Assembly: GCA_034440575.1 (NCBI GenBank)
Contig: JAOTOL010001569.1
Coordinates: 911,001 to 975,000, forward strand
DNA: 64,000 nucleotides
Direction of reading: 5' to 3'
Origin: Imbricaverruca yamaguchii
Taxonomy: Eukaryota > Arthropoda > Thecostraca > Neoverrucidae
Below, in pieces: positions 22,464 to 35,394 of the stretch. The notes beneath the pieces are model-generated. The model was not told where the DNA came from, ran no database searches, and saw only the letters and a program-made list of their open reading frames with translations. Both the position numbers and the translations under genes were made by a program. Numbering within the stretch: the first letter of the stretch is position 1; each line of letters starts with the position of its first letter.

Positions 22464-25400
22464 GGCAGTGAAGTGTGACGTTGGACCACAGTTGTGTCGG
22501 CAGCAGTGGTGTGACGCTGGACCACAGCTGTGTCAGCAGTGGTGTGACGCTGGACCACAGCTGTGTCGGCAGTGGTGTGACGCTGGACCACAGCTGTGTC
22601 GGCAGTGGTGTGACGCTGGATCACAGCTGTGTCAGCAGTGGTGTGACGCTGGACCACAGCTGTGTCAGCAGTGGTGTGACGCTGGACCACAGCTGTGTCA
22701 GCAGTGGTGTGACGCTGGACCACAGCTGTGTCAGCAGTGGTGTGACGCTGGACCACAGCTGTGTCGGCAGCAGTGGTGTGACGCTGGACCACAGCTGTGT
22801 CAGCAGTGGTGTGACGCTGGACCACAGCTGTGTCGGCAGTGGTGTGACGCTGGACCACAGCTGTGTCAGCAGTGGTGTGACGCTGGACCACAGCTGTGTC
22901 GGCAGCAGTGGTGTGACGCTGGACCACAGCTGTGTCAGCAGTGGTGTGACGCTGGACCACAGCTGTGTCAGCAGTGGTGTGACGCTGGACCACAGCTGCA
23001 GCAGTGGTGTGACGCTGGACCACAGCAGCTGTGTAGCAGTGGTGTGACGCTGGACCACAGCTGTGTCAGCAGTGGTGTGACGCTGGACCACAGCTGTGTC
23101 AGCAGTGGTGTGACGCTGGACCACAGCTGTGTCAGCAGTGGTGTGACGCTGGACCACAGCTGTGTCAGCAGTGGTGTGACGCTGGACCACAGCTGTGTCA
23201 GCAGTGGTGTGACGCTGGACCACAGCTGTGTCAGCAGTGGTGTGACGCTGGACCACAGCTGTGTCGCAGTGGTGTGACGCTGGACCACAGCTGTGTCAGC
23301 AGTGGTGTGACGCTGGACCACAGCTGTGTCAGCAGTGGTGTGACGCTGGACCACAGCTGTGTCGGCAGCAGTGGTGTGACGCTGGACCACAGCTGTGTCA
23401 GCAGTGGTGTGACGCTGGACCACAGCTGTGTCAGCAGTGGTGTGACGCTGGACCACAGCTGTGTCGGCAGTGGTGTGACGCTGGACCACAGCTGTGTCCA
23501 GCAGTGGTGTGACGCTGGACCACAGCTGTGTCAGCAGTGGTGTGACGCTGGACCACAGCTGTGTCAGCAGTGGTGTGACGCTGGACCACAGCTGTGTCGG
23601 CAGCAGTGGTGTGACGCTGGACCACAGCTGTGTCGGCAGCAGTGGTGTGACGCTGGACCACAGCTGTGTCAGCAGTGGTGTGACGCTGGACCACAGCTGT
23701 GTCGGCAGCAGTGGTGTGACGCTGGACCACAGCTGTGTCGGCAGCAGTGGTGTGACGCTGGACCACAGCTGTGTCGGCAGCAGTGGTGTGACGCTGGACC
23801 ACAGCTGTGTCGGCATGGATGCAGTGGTGTGACGCTGGACCACAGCTGTGTCAGCAGTGGTGTGACGCTGGACCACAGCTGTGTCGGCAGTGGTGTGACG
23901 CTGGACCACAGCTGTGTCGGCAGCAGTGGTGTGACGCTGGACCACAGCTGTGTCGGCAGTGGTGTGACGCTGGACCACAGCTGTGTCGGCAGCAGTGGTG
24001 TGACGCTGGACCACAGCTGTGTCGGCAGCAGTGGTGTGACGCTGGACCACAGCTGTGTCAGCAGTGGTGTGACGCTGGACCACAGCTGTGTCAGCAGTGG
24101 TGTGACGCTGGACCACAGCTGTGTCAGCAGTGGTGTGACGCTGGACCACAGCTGTGTCGGCAGCAGTGGTGTGACGCTGGACCACAGCTGTGTCAGCAGT
24201 GGTGTGACGCTGGACCACAGCTGTGTCGGCAGCAGTGGTGTGACGCTGGACCACAGCTGTGTCGGCAGCAGTGGTGTGACGCTGGACCACAGCTGTGTCA
24301 GCAGCAGTGGTGTGACGCTGGACCACAGCTGTGTCGGCAGCAGTGGTGTGACGCTGGACCACAGCTGTGTCAGCAGTGGTGTGACGCTGGACCACAGCTG
24401 TGTCAGCAGTGGTGTGACGCTGGACCACAGCTGTGTCAGCAGTGGTGTGACGCTGGACCACAGCTGTGTCAGCAGTGGTGTGACGCTGGACCACAGCTGT
24501 GTCGGCAGTGGTGTGACGCTGGACCACAGCTGTGTCAGCAGTGGTGTGACGCTGGACCACAGCTGTGTCGGCAGCAGTGGTGTGACGCTGGACCACAGCT
24601 GTGTCAGCAGTGGTGTGACGCTGGACCACAGCTGTGTCGGCAGCAGTGGTGTGACGCTGGACCACAGCTGTGTCGGCAGCAGTGGTGTGACGCTGGACCA
24701 CAGCTGTGTCGGCAGCAGTGGTGTGACGCTGGACCACAGCTGTGTCAGCAGTGGTGTGACGCTGGACCACAGCTGTGTCGGCAGCAGTGGTGTGACGCTG
24801 GACCACAGCTGTGTCGGCAGCAGTGGTGTGACGCTGGACCACAGCTGTGTCGGCAGCAGTGGTGTGACGCTGGACCACAGCTGTGTCGGCAGCAGTGGTG
24901 TGACGCTGGACCACAGCTGTGTCGGCAGCAGTGGTGTGACGCTGGACCACAGCTGTGTGGCAGCAGTGGTGTGACGCTGGACCACAGCTGTGTCGGCAGC
25001 AGTGGTGTGACGCTGGACCACAGCTGTGTGCAGCAGTGGTGTGACGCTGGACCACAGCTGTGTCGGCAGTGGTGTGACGCTGGACCACAGCTGTGTCGGC
25101 AGCAGTGGTGTGACGCTGGACCACAGCTGTGTCAGCAGTGGTGTGACGCTGGACCACAGCTGTGTCGGCAGCAGTGGTGTGGCGCTGGATCACAGCTGTG
25201 TCGGCAGTGGTGTACGTGGTGAGTGTGACGCTGGACCACAGCTGTGTCGGCAGCAGTGGTGTGACGCTGGACCACAGCTGTGTCGGCAGTGGTGTGACGC
25301 TGGACCACAGCTGTGTCGGCAGTGGTGTGACGCTGGACCACAGCTGTGTCGGCAGCAGTGGTGTGACGCTGGACCACAGCTGTGTCGGCAGCAGTGGTGT

Positions 25401-27720
25401 GACGCTGGACCACAGCTGTGTCGGCAGCAGTGGTGTGACGCTGGACCACAGCTGTGTCGGCAGCAGTGGTGTGACGCTGGACCACAGCTGTGTCGGCAGC
25501 AGTGGTGTGACGCTGGACCACAGCTGTGTCAGCAGTGGTGTGACGCTGGACCACAGCTGTGTCGGCAGTGGTGTGACGCTGGACCACAGCTGTGTCGGCA
25601 GCAGTGGTGTGACGCTGGACCACAGCTGTGTCGGCAGTGGTGTGACGCTGGACCACAGCAGTGGTGTGACGCTGGACCACAGCTGTGTCAGCAGTGGTGT
25701 GACGCTGGACCACAGCTGTGTCGGCAGTGGTGTGACGCTGGACCACAGCTGTGTCGGCAGCAGTGGTGTGACGCTGGACCACAGCTGTGTCGGCAGTGGT
25801 GTGACGCTGGACCACAGCTGTGTCGCAGCAGTGGTGTGACGCTGGACCACAGCTGTGTCGCAGCAGTGGTGTGACGCTGGACCACAGCTGTGTCGGCAGC
25901 AGTGGTGTGACGCTGGACCACAGCTGTGTCAGCAGTGGTGTGACGCTGGACCACAGCTGTGTCGGCAGCAGTGGTGTGACGCTGGACCACAGCTGTGTCA
26001 GCAGTGGTGTGACGCTGGACCACAGCTGTGTCGGCAGCAGTGGTGTGACGCTGGACCACAGCTGTGTCAGCAGTGGTGTGACGCTGGACCACAGCTGTGT
26101 CAGCAGTGGTGTGACGCTGGACCACAGCTGTGTCGAGCAGTGGTGTGACGCTGGACCACAGCTGTGTCGGCAGCAGTGGTGTGACGCTGGACCACAGCTG
26201 TGTCGGCAGCAGTGGTGTGACGCTGGACCACAGCTGTGTCAGCAGTGGTGTGACGCTGGACCACAGCTGTGTCGGCAGCAGTGGTGTGACGCTGGACCAC
26301 AGCTGTGTCGGCAGCAGTGGTGTGACGCTGGACCACAGCTGTGTCGGCAGCAGTGGTGTGACGCTGGACCACAGCTGTGTCGGCAGGGTGGTGTGACGCT
26401 GGACCACAGCTGTGTCAGCAGTGGTGTGACGCTGGACCACAGCTGTGTCAGCAGTGGTGTGACGCTGGACCACAGCTGTGTCAGCAGTGGTGTGACGCTG
26501 GACCACAGCTGTGTCAGCAGTGGTGTGACGCTGGACCACAGCTGTGTCAGCAGTGGTGTGACGCTGGACCACAGCTGTGTCAGCAGTGGTGTGACGCTGG
26601 ACCACAGCTGTGTCAGCAGTGGTGTGACGCTGGACCACAGCTGTGTCGGCAGCAGTGGTGTGACGCTGGACCACAGCTGTGTCGGCAGTGGTGTGACGCT
26701 GGACCACAGCTGTGTCAGCAGTGGTGTGACGCTGGACCACAGCTGTGTCGGCAGCAGTGGTGTGACGCTGGACCACAGCTGTGTCAGCAGTGGTGTGACG
26801 CTGGACCACAGCTGTGTCAGCAGTGGTGTGACGCTGGACCACAGCTGTGTCAGCAGTGGTGTGACGCTGGACCACAGCTGTGTCAGCAGTGGTGTGACGC
26901 TGGACCACAGCTGTGTCGAGCAGTGGTGTGACGCTGGACCACAGCTGTGTCGGCAGTGGTGTGACGCTGGACCACAGCTGTGTCAGCAGTGGTGTGACGC
27001 TGGACCACAGCTGTGTCGGCAGTGGTGTGACGCTGGACCACAGCTGTGTCGGCAGCAGTGGTGTGACGCTGGACCACAGCTGTGTCAGCAGTGGTGTGAC
27101 GCTGGACCACAGCTGTGTCGGCAGCAGTGGTGTGACGCTGGACCACAGCTGTGTCAGCAGTGGTGTGACGCTGGACCACAGCTGTGTCAGCAGTGGTGTG
27201 ACGCTGGACCACAGCTGTGTCAGCAGTGGTGTGACGCTGGACCACAGCTGTGTCGGCAGCAGTGGTGTGACGCTGGACCACAGCTGTGTCGGCAGCAGTG
27301 GTGTGACGCTGGACCACAGCTGTGTCAGCAGTGGTGTGACGCTGGACCACAGCTGTGTCAGCAGCAGTGGTGTGACGCTGGACCACAGCTGTGTCAGCAG
27401 TGGTGTGACGCTGGACCACAGCTGTGTCGGCAGCAGTGGTGTGACGCTGGACCACAGCTGTGTCAGCAGTGGTGTGACGCTGGACCACAGCTGTGTCGGC
27501 AGCAGTGGTGTGACGCTGGACCACAGCTGTGTCAGCAGTGGTGTGACGCTGGACCACAGCTGTGTCGGCAGTGGTGTGACGCTGGACCACAGCTGTGTCG
27601 GCAGCAGTGGTATGACGCTGGACCACATCTGTGTCAGCAGTGGTGTGACGCTGGACCACATCTGTGTCAGCAGTGGTGTGACGCTGGACCACACTTGTGT
27701 CGTAAGCAGTGGTGTGTGCA
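22464..27720. repeat. 33/36-bp minisatellite of 5.2 kb, about 150 copies
   Basis: Every unit shares GTGTGACGCTGGACCACAGC followed by TGTGTC. It ends in one of three junctions: AGCAGTG or GGCAGTG (33 bp) or GGCAGCAGTG (36 bp). Interior units are nearly identical, while edges are diverged (GTGACGTTGGACCACAGTTG at the left, CACATCTGTG and CACACTTGTG at the right). Rare flaws sit at 22997-23040, 23270, 23500, 23812-23822, 24957, 25028, 25215-25228, 25655, 25825, 25860, 26133, 26387 and 26918. Each unit carries CAGCTG. Open frames up to 960 codons on both strands (CDAGPQLCQQW, SGVTLDHSCV, VVQRHTTADTA) exist only because 33 and 36 are multiples of three. Confidence 0.97.
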
Positions 27721-28424
27721 CTTCGTATCAGCACTTTGTCACGCGCCCTCTTTTGGCATCGTTAATATATGCACTACAGCTCAGTAGTGAAGTAATACGA
27801 CAATAAATGCGTGTTGCCTTTGGCAGCAAATACCACAGACGCATCGAGGGTGATAGGCGCACCCTGGGCTTCATAACGACAGCAAAGCTGAGGTTTTCCT
27901 GTGTAAGGTTTCCGGATCTTGATTAAGAACTCAATCATGCATTACGCCGTGCCCGGGTGGCCAATAACTCAGTTCCCAAGTACGCTCCTGTCGGCCTTCA
28001 GCAATCAAATGCTACTTGCGATCGTTTTACAGCCTGGGTGACGAGTGGCAACCTGTGGCCCCGAGCTGACCCGCACACTCAGACAATTGTGGCAGCCTGT
28101 CAACTGCCAGCCGTCACAACCTGTCAGCTGACAGCTGTCGCAATTTGTCAGCACAGCCGTCAGCGATGGTGTGAGGATCGCCGGAAGCCTCTCGTGGTGT
28201 AACATGAGGAACGTCGGAGGCTTCCCACGGTGTGACACCAAGGCACTGCGTGACATATGGCTGCCGGATATCCTCCACGAGATGCCATCACAAGGCGGCG
28301 AAGGCTCCTCGGGGGGGATGATGCCGGAACAGTCGAGAGGTCCTCGTTGGTATGCTGGCCGGTCGGGTTGTATTCGGCCGCTGCACAGCGGTGCAGGCGT
28401 AATTTGCGTTTGTGGCCCGGCACC
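27721..28424. other. Unassigned sequence with a CAGCTG-rich palindrome
   Basis: No gene is seen. From about 28085 to 28160 the phrase CTGTCA/CAGCTG recurs irregularly and includes the perfect 14-bp palindrome CTGTCAGCTGACAG (28121-28134). Confidence 0.4.
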
Positions 28425-28965
28425 ATCACCCGGCACCATCACCCGTCACCATCACCCGTCACCATCACTCGACACCATCACCCGGCATCCAGCACCGTCA
28501 CCCGGCACCGTCACCCGGCACCGTCACCCGACACCATCACCCGGCACCGTCACCCGGCACCCGTCACCCGGCACCGTCACCCGGCACCCGGCACCGTCAC
28601 CCGACACCATCACCCGGTACCATCATTCGGCACCGTCACCCGTCACCGTCACCCGGCACCATCACCCGGCACTCGGCACTATCACCTGACACCATCACCC
28701 AGCACCGTCACTCGGCACCGTCATCCGGCATCCAGCACCGTCATCCGACACCATCACCCGTCACCATCACCCAGCACCGTCACCCGTCACTTGGCACCAT
28801 CACCCGACACCATCACCCAGCACCGTCACTCGGCACCGTCATCCGGCATCCAGCACCGTCATCCGACACCATCACCCGTCACCATCACCCAGCACCGTCA
28901 CCCGTCACTTGGCACCATCACCCGACACCATCACCCGACACCGTCGCCCGGCACCGTCCAGCGCC
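28425..28965. repeat. Short-unit (about 13 bp) CACC-rich minisatellite with a 118-bp higher-order copy
   Basis: Units of the form CACCRTCACCCGG and shorter variants are repeated about 40 times. A 118-bp block is duplicated in tandem: AGCACCGTCACTCGGC begins at 28701 and again at 28819, with the same unit order after it. Open frames rich in HHHP and PSPGT are artefacts of composition. Confidence 0.9.
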
Positions 28966-29214
28966 GGCTGTCGCCGCTGTCGGCGGTGTCGCCGGCCACA
29001 GTGTCGCCACACATCGCTTCCGAGTCAGTGGCACATGGCGGCCACTGCGCGCAGCCGCCGGCCGCGTCTGCCTCCGCCGGCCGCGTCTGCCTCCGCCGCG
29101 CCGCTCGGCCACAGTCTGCCCCAGACGACGGCGCCGCAGGGTCGCGCGCCGCCCCCGCTGCGATTCAGGGGCGCGCGCCCGTGTCCCCGTCCGGCCGTCA
29201 CTGGTGCTGCTCGG

Positions 29215-29415
29215 TGACTCAGTGACGCCTCCAGTGACTCGGTGACATCCAGTGGCCCAGTAACGCCACTAGTGGCTCAGTGACCCGGTGACGTCCAGTG
29301 GCTCGGTGACATCCAGTGACCCGGCGCCGCCTTCAGTGGCTCAGCGACCCGGTGACTTCCAGTGACTCCGCGACATCCAGTGACCCGGTGACGCCTCCAG
29401 TGGTCCGGTGACAGG
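29215..29415. repeat. Degenerate GTGAC/CCAGTG minisatellite
   Basis: CCAGTGRCTCGGTGAC and CCAGTGACCCGGTGACG alternate with a period near 17-19 bp through the block. Copies are quite diverged. No gene is overlapped. Confidence 0.75.
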
Positions 29416-29609
29416 GTGGTGGTCAGCTGAGGCCGCCAGTGACAGTGTGGCCGTGACTGGAGACGGCGGTGCGTGCTGCGACTTCGCAACACCGCGTCCC
29501 CTGCCACCTGAGGTGGGCTCCAGATAGCGACCCCGCTGACCGTGCAGGTGCGCGGGAAGGCCACTGGCAGTCCGACATGACCACTGTGGTCCATTGCCGA
29601 ATCCTTGAT

Positions 29610-30130
29610 GTTCTACCATCGCTGTTGCACCTCTGATCTTCGACATAGCACGTCTCATCTGTAACTCTTGCTGTGGTGTCTCTAATCTTCGAGCCTTGAA
29701 ACTGTTCTAGTCTTCGATCCTTGCTGTCGTAGTTTTGATCTCTGAGATCCTCCTGCGATTCCTCACATACCTGTACCCTGATGATGTACCTCAGCTTTAT
29801 CATTTTGTACCTATTTATCCCTTCGTGTCTCTCATGATCTCTATAGATTCTAGATCCTCCTCTGATCTCCACAGGGTCGCCCCACTTTGCATCTTGTCTC
29901 CACATATATCTCCTGTTGTACCTCTGAACTCCGCATCGCCGTGCTACTGTACCTCTGATCTCCACTGGTCCATCCTACTGGACGTCAGATCACCACCGGT
30001 CCGTCCCACCGTGCACCTGGTCTTCACAGATCCGTCCGACTGCTCCTGTGATCTCTACACATTCATCCAATGCACCTCTGATCTCATGTGTAATTTGTCC
30101 TGTTGTCCTCTTGGTCTCATCCAAGGAAGG
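29610..30130. repeat. Strongly diverged pyrimidine-rich tandem repeat
   Basis: Phrases such as CCTCTGATCTCCAC, GTACCTCTGATCTCC and TCTGATCTC recur about every 30-35 bp. A likely old minisatellite. The open frames here have no recognisable domain. Confidence 0.5.
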
Positions 30131-30479
30131 AGTGCTACACGTATATTTGGAGGAGGAGCAGGAGGGGATAGAGATGGTCTACCCACCCCCAGCAATTTGT
30201 ACCCATCCATTAGCCGCATGGGAGTGCCTGTATAAGGTGGATGCGAGACAGTTTCCACAAACCAGATTTTAGCAAGAGTATCTGTCCAATACTATTATCA
30301 TGCCGAATTTCATCTCACAGCCATATCGGAAAGCTCCTCTCCCCGGCTTCGTGCGTATTCCTCACGCTACATTTGACCCCTGGCCGTTGCGAATGTATCT
30401 TGCGCATGACTGCTGCTATTGTTCCTGCGATCTTGCAGCTTACCTGTTATCCCTCTGGCCTTTTACTTTACCATCTCTA

Positions 30480-30690
30480 CTTTACCCTCTAGTCTCTTAC
30501 CACTTCTGCCGTTCTGGTCTCTTACCTCTGCTGCCGTGCCTCTGGTTTCCGACCGCAGCTGATGCTCCTCTGGTCTCTGGCCGCTCCCGTTCTCCTTGTG
30601 TTGCTGTTGTCTCTGACCGCTGTCATTGTCCCTCTGGTTTCCTGACTGTCTGCGGTCCCTCTGATCTAATGACGCTCTCCTGGCGTTCGG
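30480..30690. repeat. Strongly diverged CTCTGGTCTCTGACCGC-type tandem repeat
   Basis: CCTCTGGTTTC, CTCTGGTCTC and TCTCTGACCGC recur at about 25-30 bp with GCTGC between them. The 191-codon frame that spans it (30300-30875) has no recognisable domain. Confidence 0.5.
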
Positions 30691-30949
30691 TTTCCGCGCG
30701 TGCTCAGCCGGCCTGGTGCTGTGTGCCCGATGTGGCAGACTCCGAGACAGGACTGTCAGCTCTGCTGTTATGTACTCAGACGCTGTTAGTGCACACAATC
30801 TCGCCAACACAGCCTGGAGGCGGCGGTATCAAACCTGAAAATTGGCACGGCTTCAGAGGCGAACTCCGCGTCTGATCGGTCGAGTCAACAGACCAAATGG
30901 GGCTTCATCCACCAAAGTGGGGTCCCTCTGTAGCGTGACGTGACCGCTA

Positions 30950-31545
30950 ATAGCACAGCTGACGGCACAGCAGCCAGTGACTGTCACTGATCACTGACAA
31001 CACAAGCAGCCGCCAGTGACTGTCATTGATCACTGACAACACAGCAGCCAGTCGCTGTCACTGATCACTGTCAACACAGCAACCAGTGACTGTCACTGAT
31101 CACTGGTAATGCAGCAGCCAGTCACTGTCACTGATCACTGACAACACAGCAGACAGTGACTGCCACTGATAGCTGACAACACAGCAACAAGTGACTGTTG
31201 CTGATCGCTGACAACACAAGCAGCCGCAAGTGACTGTCACTGGTCACTGACAACACATTAGCCAGTGACTGCCACTGATCACCGACAGCACACCAACTAG
31301 TGACTGTCACTGATCACTGATGATGCAGCAGACAGTGATTATCACTGATCATTAGCAACACAGCAGACAGCGACTGTCACTGATCACTGACAACACAGCA
31401 ACCAGTGACTGTTGCTGATCGCTGAGAATACGTCTAACAGTGATTGTCACTAACCATGGGCGACACAGCCGACAGTGACTATCACTGATCACCGAAAACA
31501 CAACTGGCAGTGACAGTCACTGACAACTGACGACGCAGCCGATGC
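30950..31545. repeat. 35/36-bp minisatellite with internal dyads, about 16 copies
   Basis: Units contain AGTGACTGTCACTGATCACT and then GACAACACAGCAGCC. Within each unit AGTGAC and GTCACT form an inverted repeat around one T. Unit length varies between 35 and 37, and copies differ at several positions. No long open frame is created. Confidence 0.88.
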
Positions 31546-32403
31546 AGCCACTGCTTGAGCCTGTCAGCAGCACGCCCACACGTGGATGGTGGGGGTGTGA
31601 TGAGGGGGGGGCATGACGTGATGATCCATGCTCCAGCGATGCTTCAAATATTTACGGTAAAGATAAGGTGGTTAGTAGCGATGGAGCATGTTAGGCAGTA
31701 AGGGCGCTACTTGTGAGAGGAAGGAGAGCAGCAATCTAGCTTCGAGATCACATTCAATCCAAATCCCAAAGCTTTTTGGAAATTATATCCAATGCGATCC
31801 ACATCCAATCTAGTCCAGAATCGCATTGCGAAACCAATTTGTGTAATGTCCAAGACGATACCCTTCAAAACGGCCAAATTTGACATTGTTTCTCGGTATT
31901 GACTGCAAAGTGATGGCTACAAATGTAGCATGATCATGGCGATTTGGAGGCTTTCGAGCATCGGGATGTTGTGGGGCTGCGGGTTTCACCCATCAGAAAT
32001 TATTGCCCAATGGAGATTTAGCTGCATTCATGGACATCAGAAAAGTGGTGAAATCCCATGTATTGAATTGTTTTCAGGGAGTCTAAAAAATACAGGCGTC
32101 TCAAATTCAGACGCTGAGGTTTTGACGGAGACATTATTCCAGTCATGCATCCCGAGAACGAAACGATCTAAAACCTCCACCCACCGCAGAACAAACATAC
32201 ATAGTATCAGCTCAATGCTTAGGATCGCTATGTAACTCAGAATTCTGTCCGTCACTGGGCGCAAAACGTTTTGCAGTGTCGGCAGAACGTCCATACCTGA
32301 AGGGGTTAGCCGCAGTGTCGCATCATTACAATGGACAGCGATTAGCTACGAGGACATATGTAAAGCTAACACCCTCTTAAAGGCGGCAATTTGCTTTTAT
32401 GAT
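31546..32403. other. Unassigned sequence
   Basis: No gene or repeat is recognised. A 101-codon + strand frame at 31930-32235 is not similar to any family I know. Confidence 0.35.
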
Positions 32404-32416
32404 GGGAATACCTGAT

Positions 32417-32502
32417 TGTTTGTTTATTGGTTGGTTCACGACACACTTTATGCACATTCACGGCTAATAGCGCCGTCCACACTGTCTCGCCGGTGCGCCG
32501 CG
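32417..32502 (-). mobile_element. SINE-like retroposon, family 2, with 13-bp target-site duplication
   Basis: The insert is bounded by perfect copies of GGGAATACCTGAT (32404-32416 and 32503-32515). Its minus strand matches the + strand of 11561-11667 over about 85 bp, including GACAGTGTGGACGGCGC, TTAGCCGTGAATGTGCATAA and the tail ACCAACCAATAAACAAACA. It starts about 20 bp further in than the other copy, so it is 5'-truncated, as is typical of LINE-driven retroposition. Confidence 0.88.
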
Positions 32503-32515
32503 GGGAATACCTGAT

Positions 32516-35394
32516 GCTACTTTTTACTTGTGCTCTTGATGATCAGATATATCCATTCAACATCAGCCTCCTTATACGTGATTGTTTTCAAATAATGGTG
32601 AAGGAAGACTCGAAATATAATCGGAAAAATGTAGCAAATACTCAGATCAGTGCTGTTTTAACCATCCTTAATGCACGTTGACACTTTACACTCAAGGAGG
32701 GATACCATACTGGTGTCCTCTTACGCACTGCTACCAACGGCTGCGGGCGCAGGTAACTGGTGTCACAGCTCTTCCTCGTTGCTAATGTCGCTTTAAAATC
32801 GCATCTTGATGGTTTCGAATAGACGTGCAGTCCGGAGGTTCGCTTTTTGTGCCTTCGAGGGCCCTGACCCTCTATGTGTTGACTTGGACCCCAATGCCAC
32901 CCTGAGCTCCGCAATCATTGGTGAGAAACTCAGAGCGATATAGCATTGTCTCTCCCTGTCAACGGACTTTTCCTCGAGCAGTGCAGGCAAGCAATGCCGT
33001 CATTCAGCCATGATATTGTTCTTAAGTAGACTTGACGTGCCAAATTTCCAAGAGTTGTCGCAGAACGACATACCTGCGCATGGTGTGTATTTTTTTCTTC
33101 AGAGCAATATTCCAACGAAATATGTAATTCCAGGGTTGAAATATACAACTCCCGGAGGATTGATAATAGCCTGGCAGGAGGGGCAGGATGAAGAGCGAGC
33201 GTGCGCTGTGGGTCCAGAGCCAGGTGCGGCTGCCGTCCGGGGGCGCTCGATCAGCGAGCCAGCCACACTTCTCTGGACTATACTTACTTTGAGCTATTTC
33301 CAGGGTAACTCACAGCCACACGGCATCTGGCCGCACGCTGAATGGCCATCTCTTCTAGGCATTATAGGTCAATGAGCGGCTCTTGTACTGAAATATCGCT
33401 TATGTGCACCATATTTGTCGATGCCACGTGGTGCTTTAGTATATTTGGCATTCTGTTGTTTAAAAGCAAGCGAGCAAATTATCCAAAGTTGGCAGCAATT
33501 CGGCGTTTGCTCAAGCCTTCGTCTTCGCCACATTGGCTGGTAAATCCATCTTTGCCGGGCTGGGACTATTGACAGTCTCCCTACTAACTTTCAACCTGGG
33601 AAAACTAGAATATAACGCACGGCTATGAAGACTTGGTCATTGAGGTTTGAAACGTACCTTACATATGCATTTTGGCCGATAATGAGGTCATCATTAGTTA
33701 TATTAGGTCTTATACCAACCTTGACTTAAATCATTGTAAATAGTTGGAAAAATGACTGAACTTTCCTTTCGATATTGCTTCTGAAGAACTAAATTAAATG
33801 TATGCAATTTTACATTAATCATAGTAAGACAAAAATGTCAGGACAGGGTAGATCAGATCGGGTCAGAATCAGGGTTTTCACTGCCAACTTCTCAGCTATG
33901 CATGCTCGAGACACGAAGAAAATGTTATTGCCAAGCCAATACAACCCAGAGCTCAGCTTGCGATGTCACTTTTCAAGCATAAACATCTTGTTCCAAAAAA
34001 GTGCTGATATGATGCTGAAGCATCTTTGTAAATTATTAAACTTATTGCCTCATATCCTGACCTTAGGTCACGCCTGCAAAATATATCGATTGATAAAACG
34101 GTCACATTGGCCTTCGTCTGAGTACAGCCAACAAAAAAATACATGTTAAATCAGGCTAAATGATGTCAGACCACACGATGCCAAGTTATCTCAGGTCATT
34201 GTCTGGTCACTCAATGTCAGGACACACGACTTACGCAGTGCTGAAACCGAATTTAGATGTGGCTACGCGAGGAATAGCACCATTCGGTATAAATGGCATT
34301 GTGTAGACTATGCATGAAATTTGACTCCATGTTATTGAACTTCGACATTGGAAACCCGAATGACGTCTGCATGCAAATGCTACCCAAAATTAAATTTTCC
34401 CCACTGAAGGTGGAAACGAAAAGTTCGAAACTAATCTAACCTTTCAAGTCTAGTCTAACCTAATCTAATCAACTCAGTAACCTTTATCTGAAGCACAATA
34501 TTTAGATCTCGGAATCGTTCGTCCTAATGAAAGATCGGCATGAATCTCGTTTGGTGTTCAGAAATGTGTAGCACAGGGTCGCCGAATAGCAAGAAGCAAG
34601 AGCAGGAAGTCACTGAGTGTGTTGTGTCTCTTCAGGCTTGCTCATTTGGCTGCTGCTCCGGAATATTGAGGTGGAAGGAGAGCCCCGGCCCGGCAAGGGT
34701 TAACGACTTGGAGGCTAAATAAGGGGGGGGGGGGAGAAGGCACAATGCTTCTCGCACCCCGGGCCTCGTCAGAGTGGGCATTAGTGGTATTGGCAACCCA
34801 CCTGGGCCGCGATCAGCCGGAATTGGTGATTTCATCCGAACACCCGGCCCATCGAGGCCATTTGCACGCGACCATTTGCGTACAATTGTAGACTTCGCCT
34901 ATCGCCGACTCTGCATTCGGCTGAATGGGTCGCTGGCTGTGCCGCCGACGCGACAAGAGCTGTCCCAACCGCGGGCACTTGGCTCAAAATGAAGCGCCGA
35001 AAAACACTTGCCTCACCTCCGGGTCGAGTTAAAGTCGTCCTGGGAAATAAACTGCCTCCTGTAGCGCGCCAGGAGCATGTTCGTCGCGAAATGACGCATA
35101 TATAACGCAAATGTGGGACACTTGTTTTTCCTGTTTACGACAGTCGCGCTTCTTCTCGTTATTCATTCCTGTGTGGTGCGCGCCTGCTTGTGACAGGGAT
35201 GCCGGGTGGCGTTGTGTGGCGAAGTTGGCTGCTGGCGGTGGCTTTAGTACCAAAACAGGTAGTCAAACGATGCTGATACGTGTTCGAACTGCCGCCGAGC
35301 TGCAGTGCCAGCCGCGTAGCCGCACCTGGTGTGGCGCATCTGGTCCGAGCTGCCGCCGAGCTCTGATGGTCGGCGTCTGTGTGCTGACGGCCGC
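32516..35394. other. Unassigned sequence
   Basis: No gene is supported. A decayed CTAACCT/CTAATCT run of telomere-like type lies near 34430-34470. A 12-base G tract lies at 34723-34734. The longest open frames here are near 120 codons and show no domain. Confidence 0.4.

Noticed and set aside
22968..25850. 960-codon minus-strand open frame, and + strand frames of 566 and 655 codons in the same array
   Set aside because: They follow the 33/36-bp repeat exactly. Both strands and several frames are open because the unit lacks stops and its length is a multiple of three. There is no signal peptide, domain or non-repeat part.
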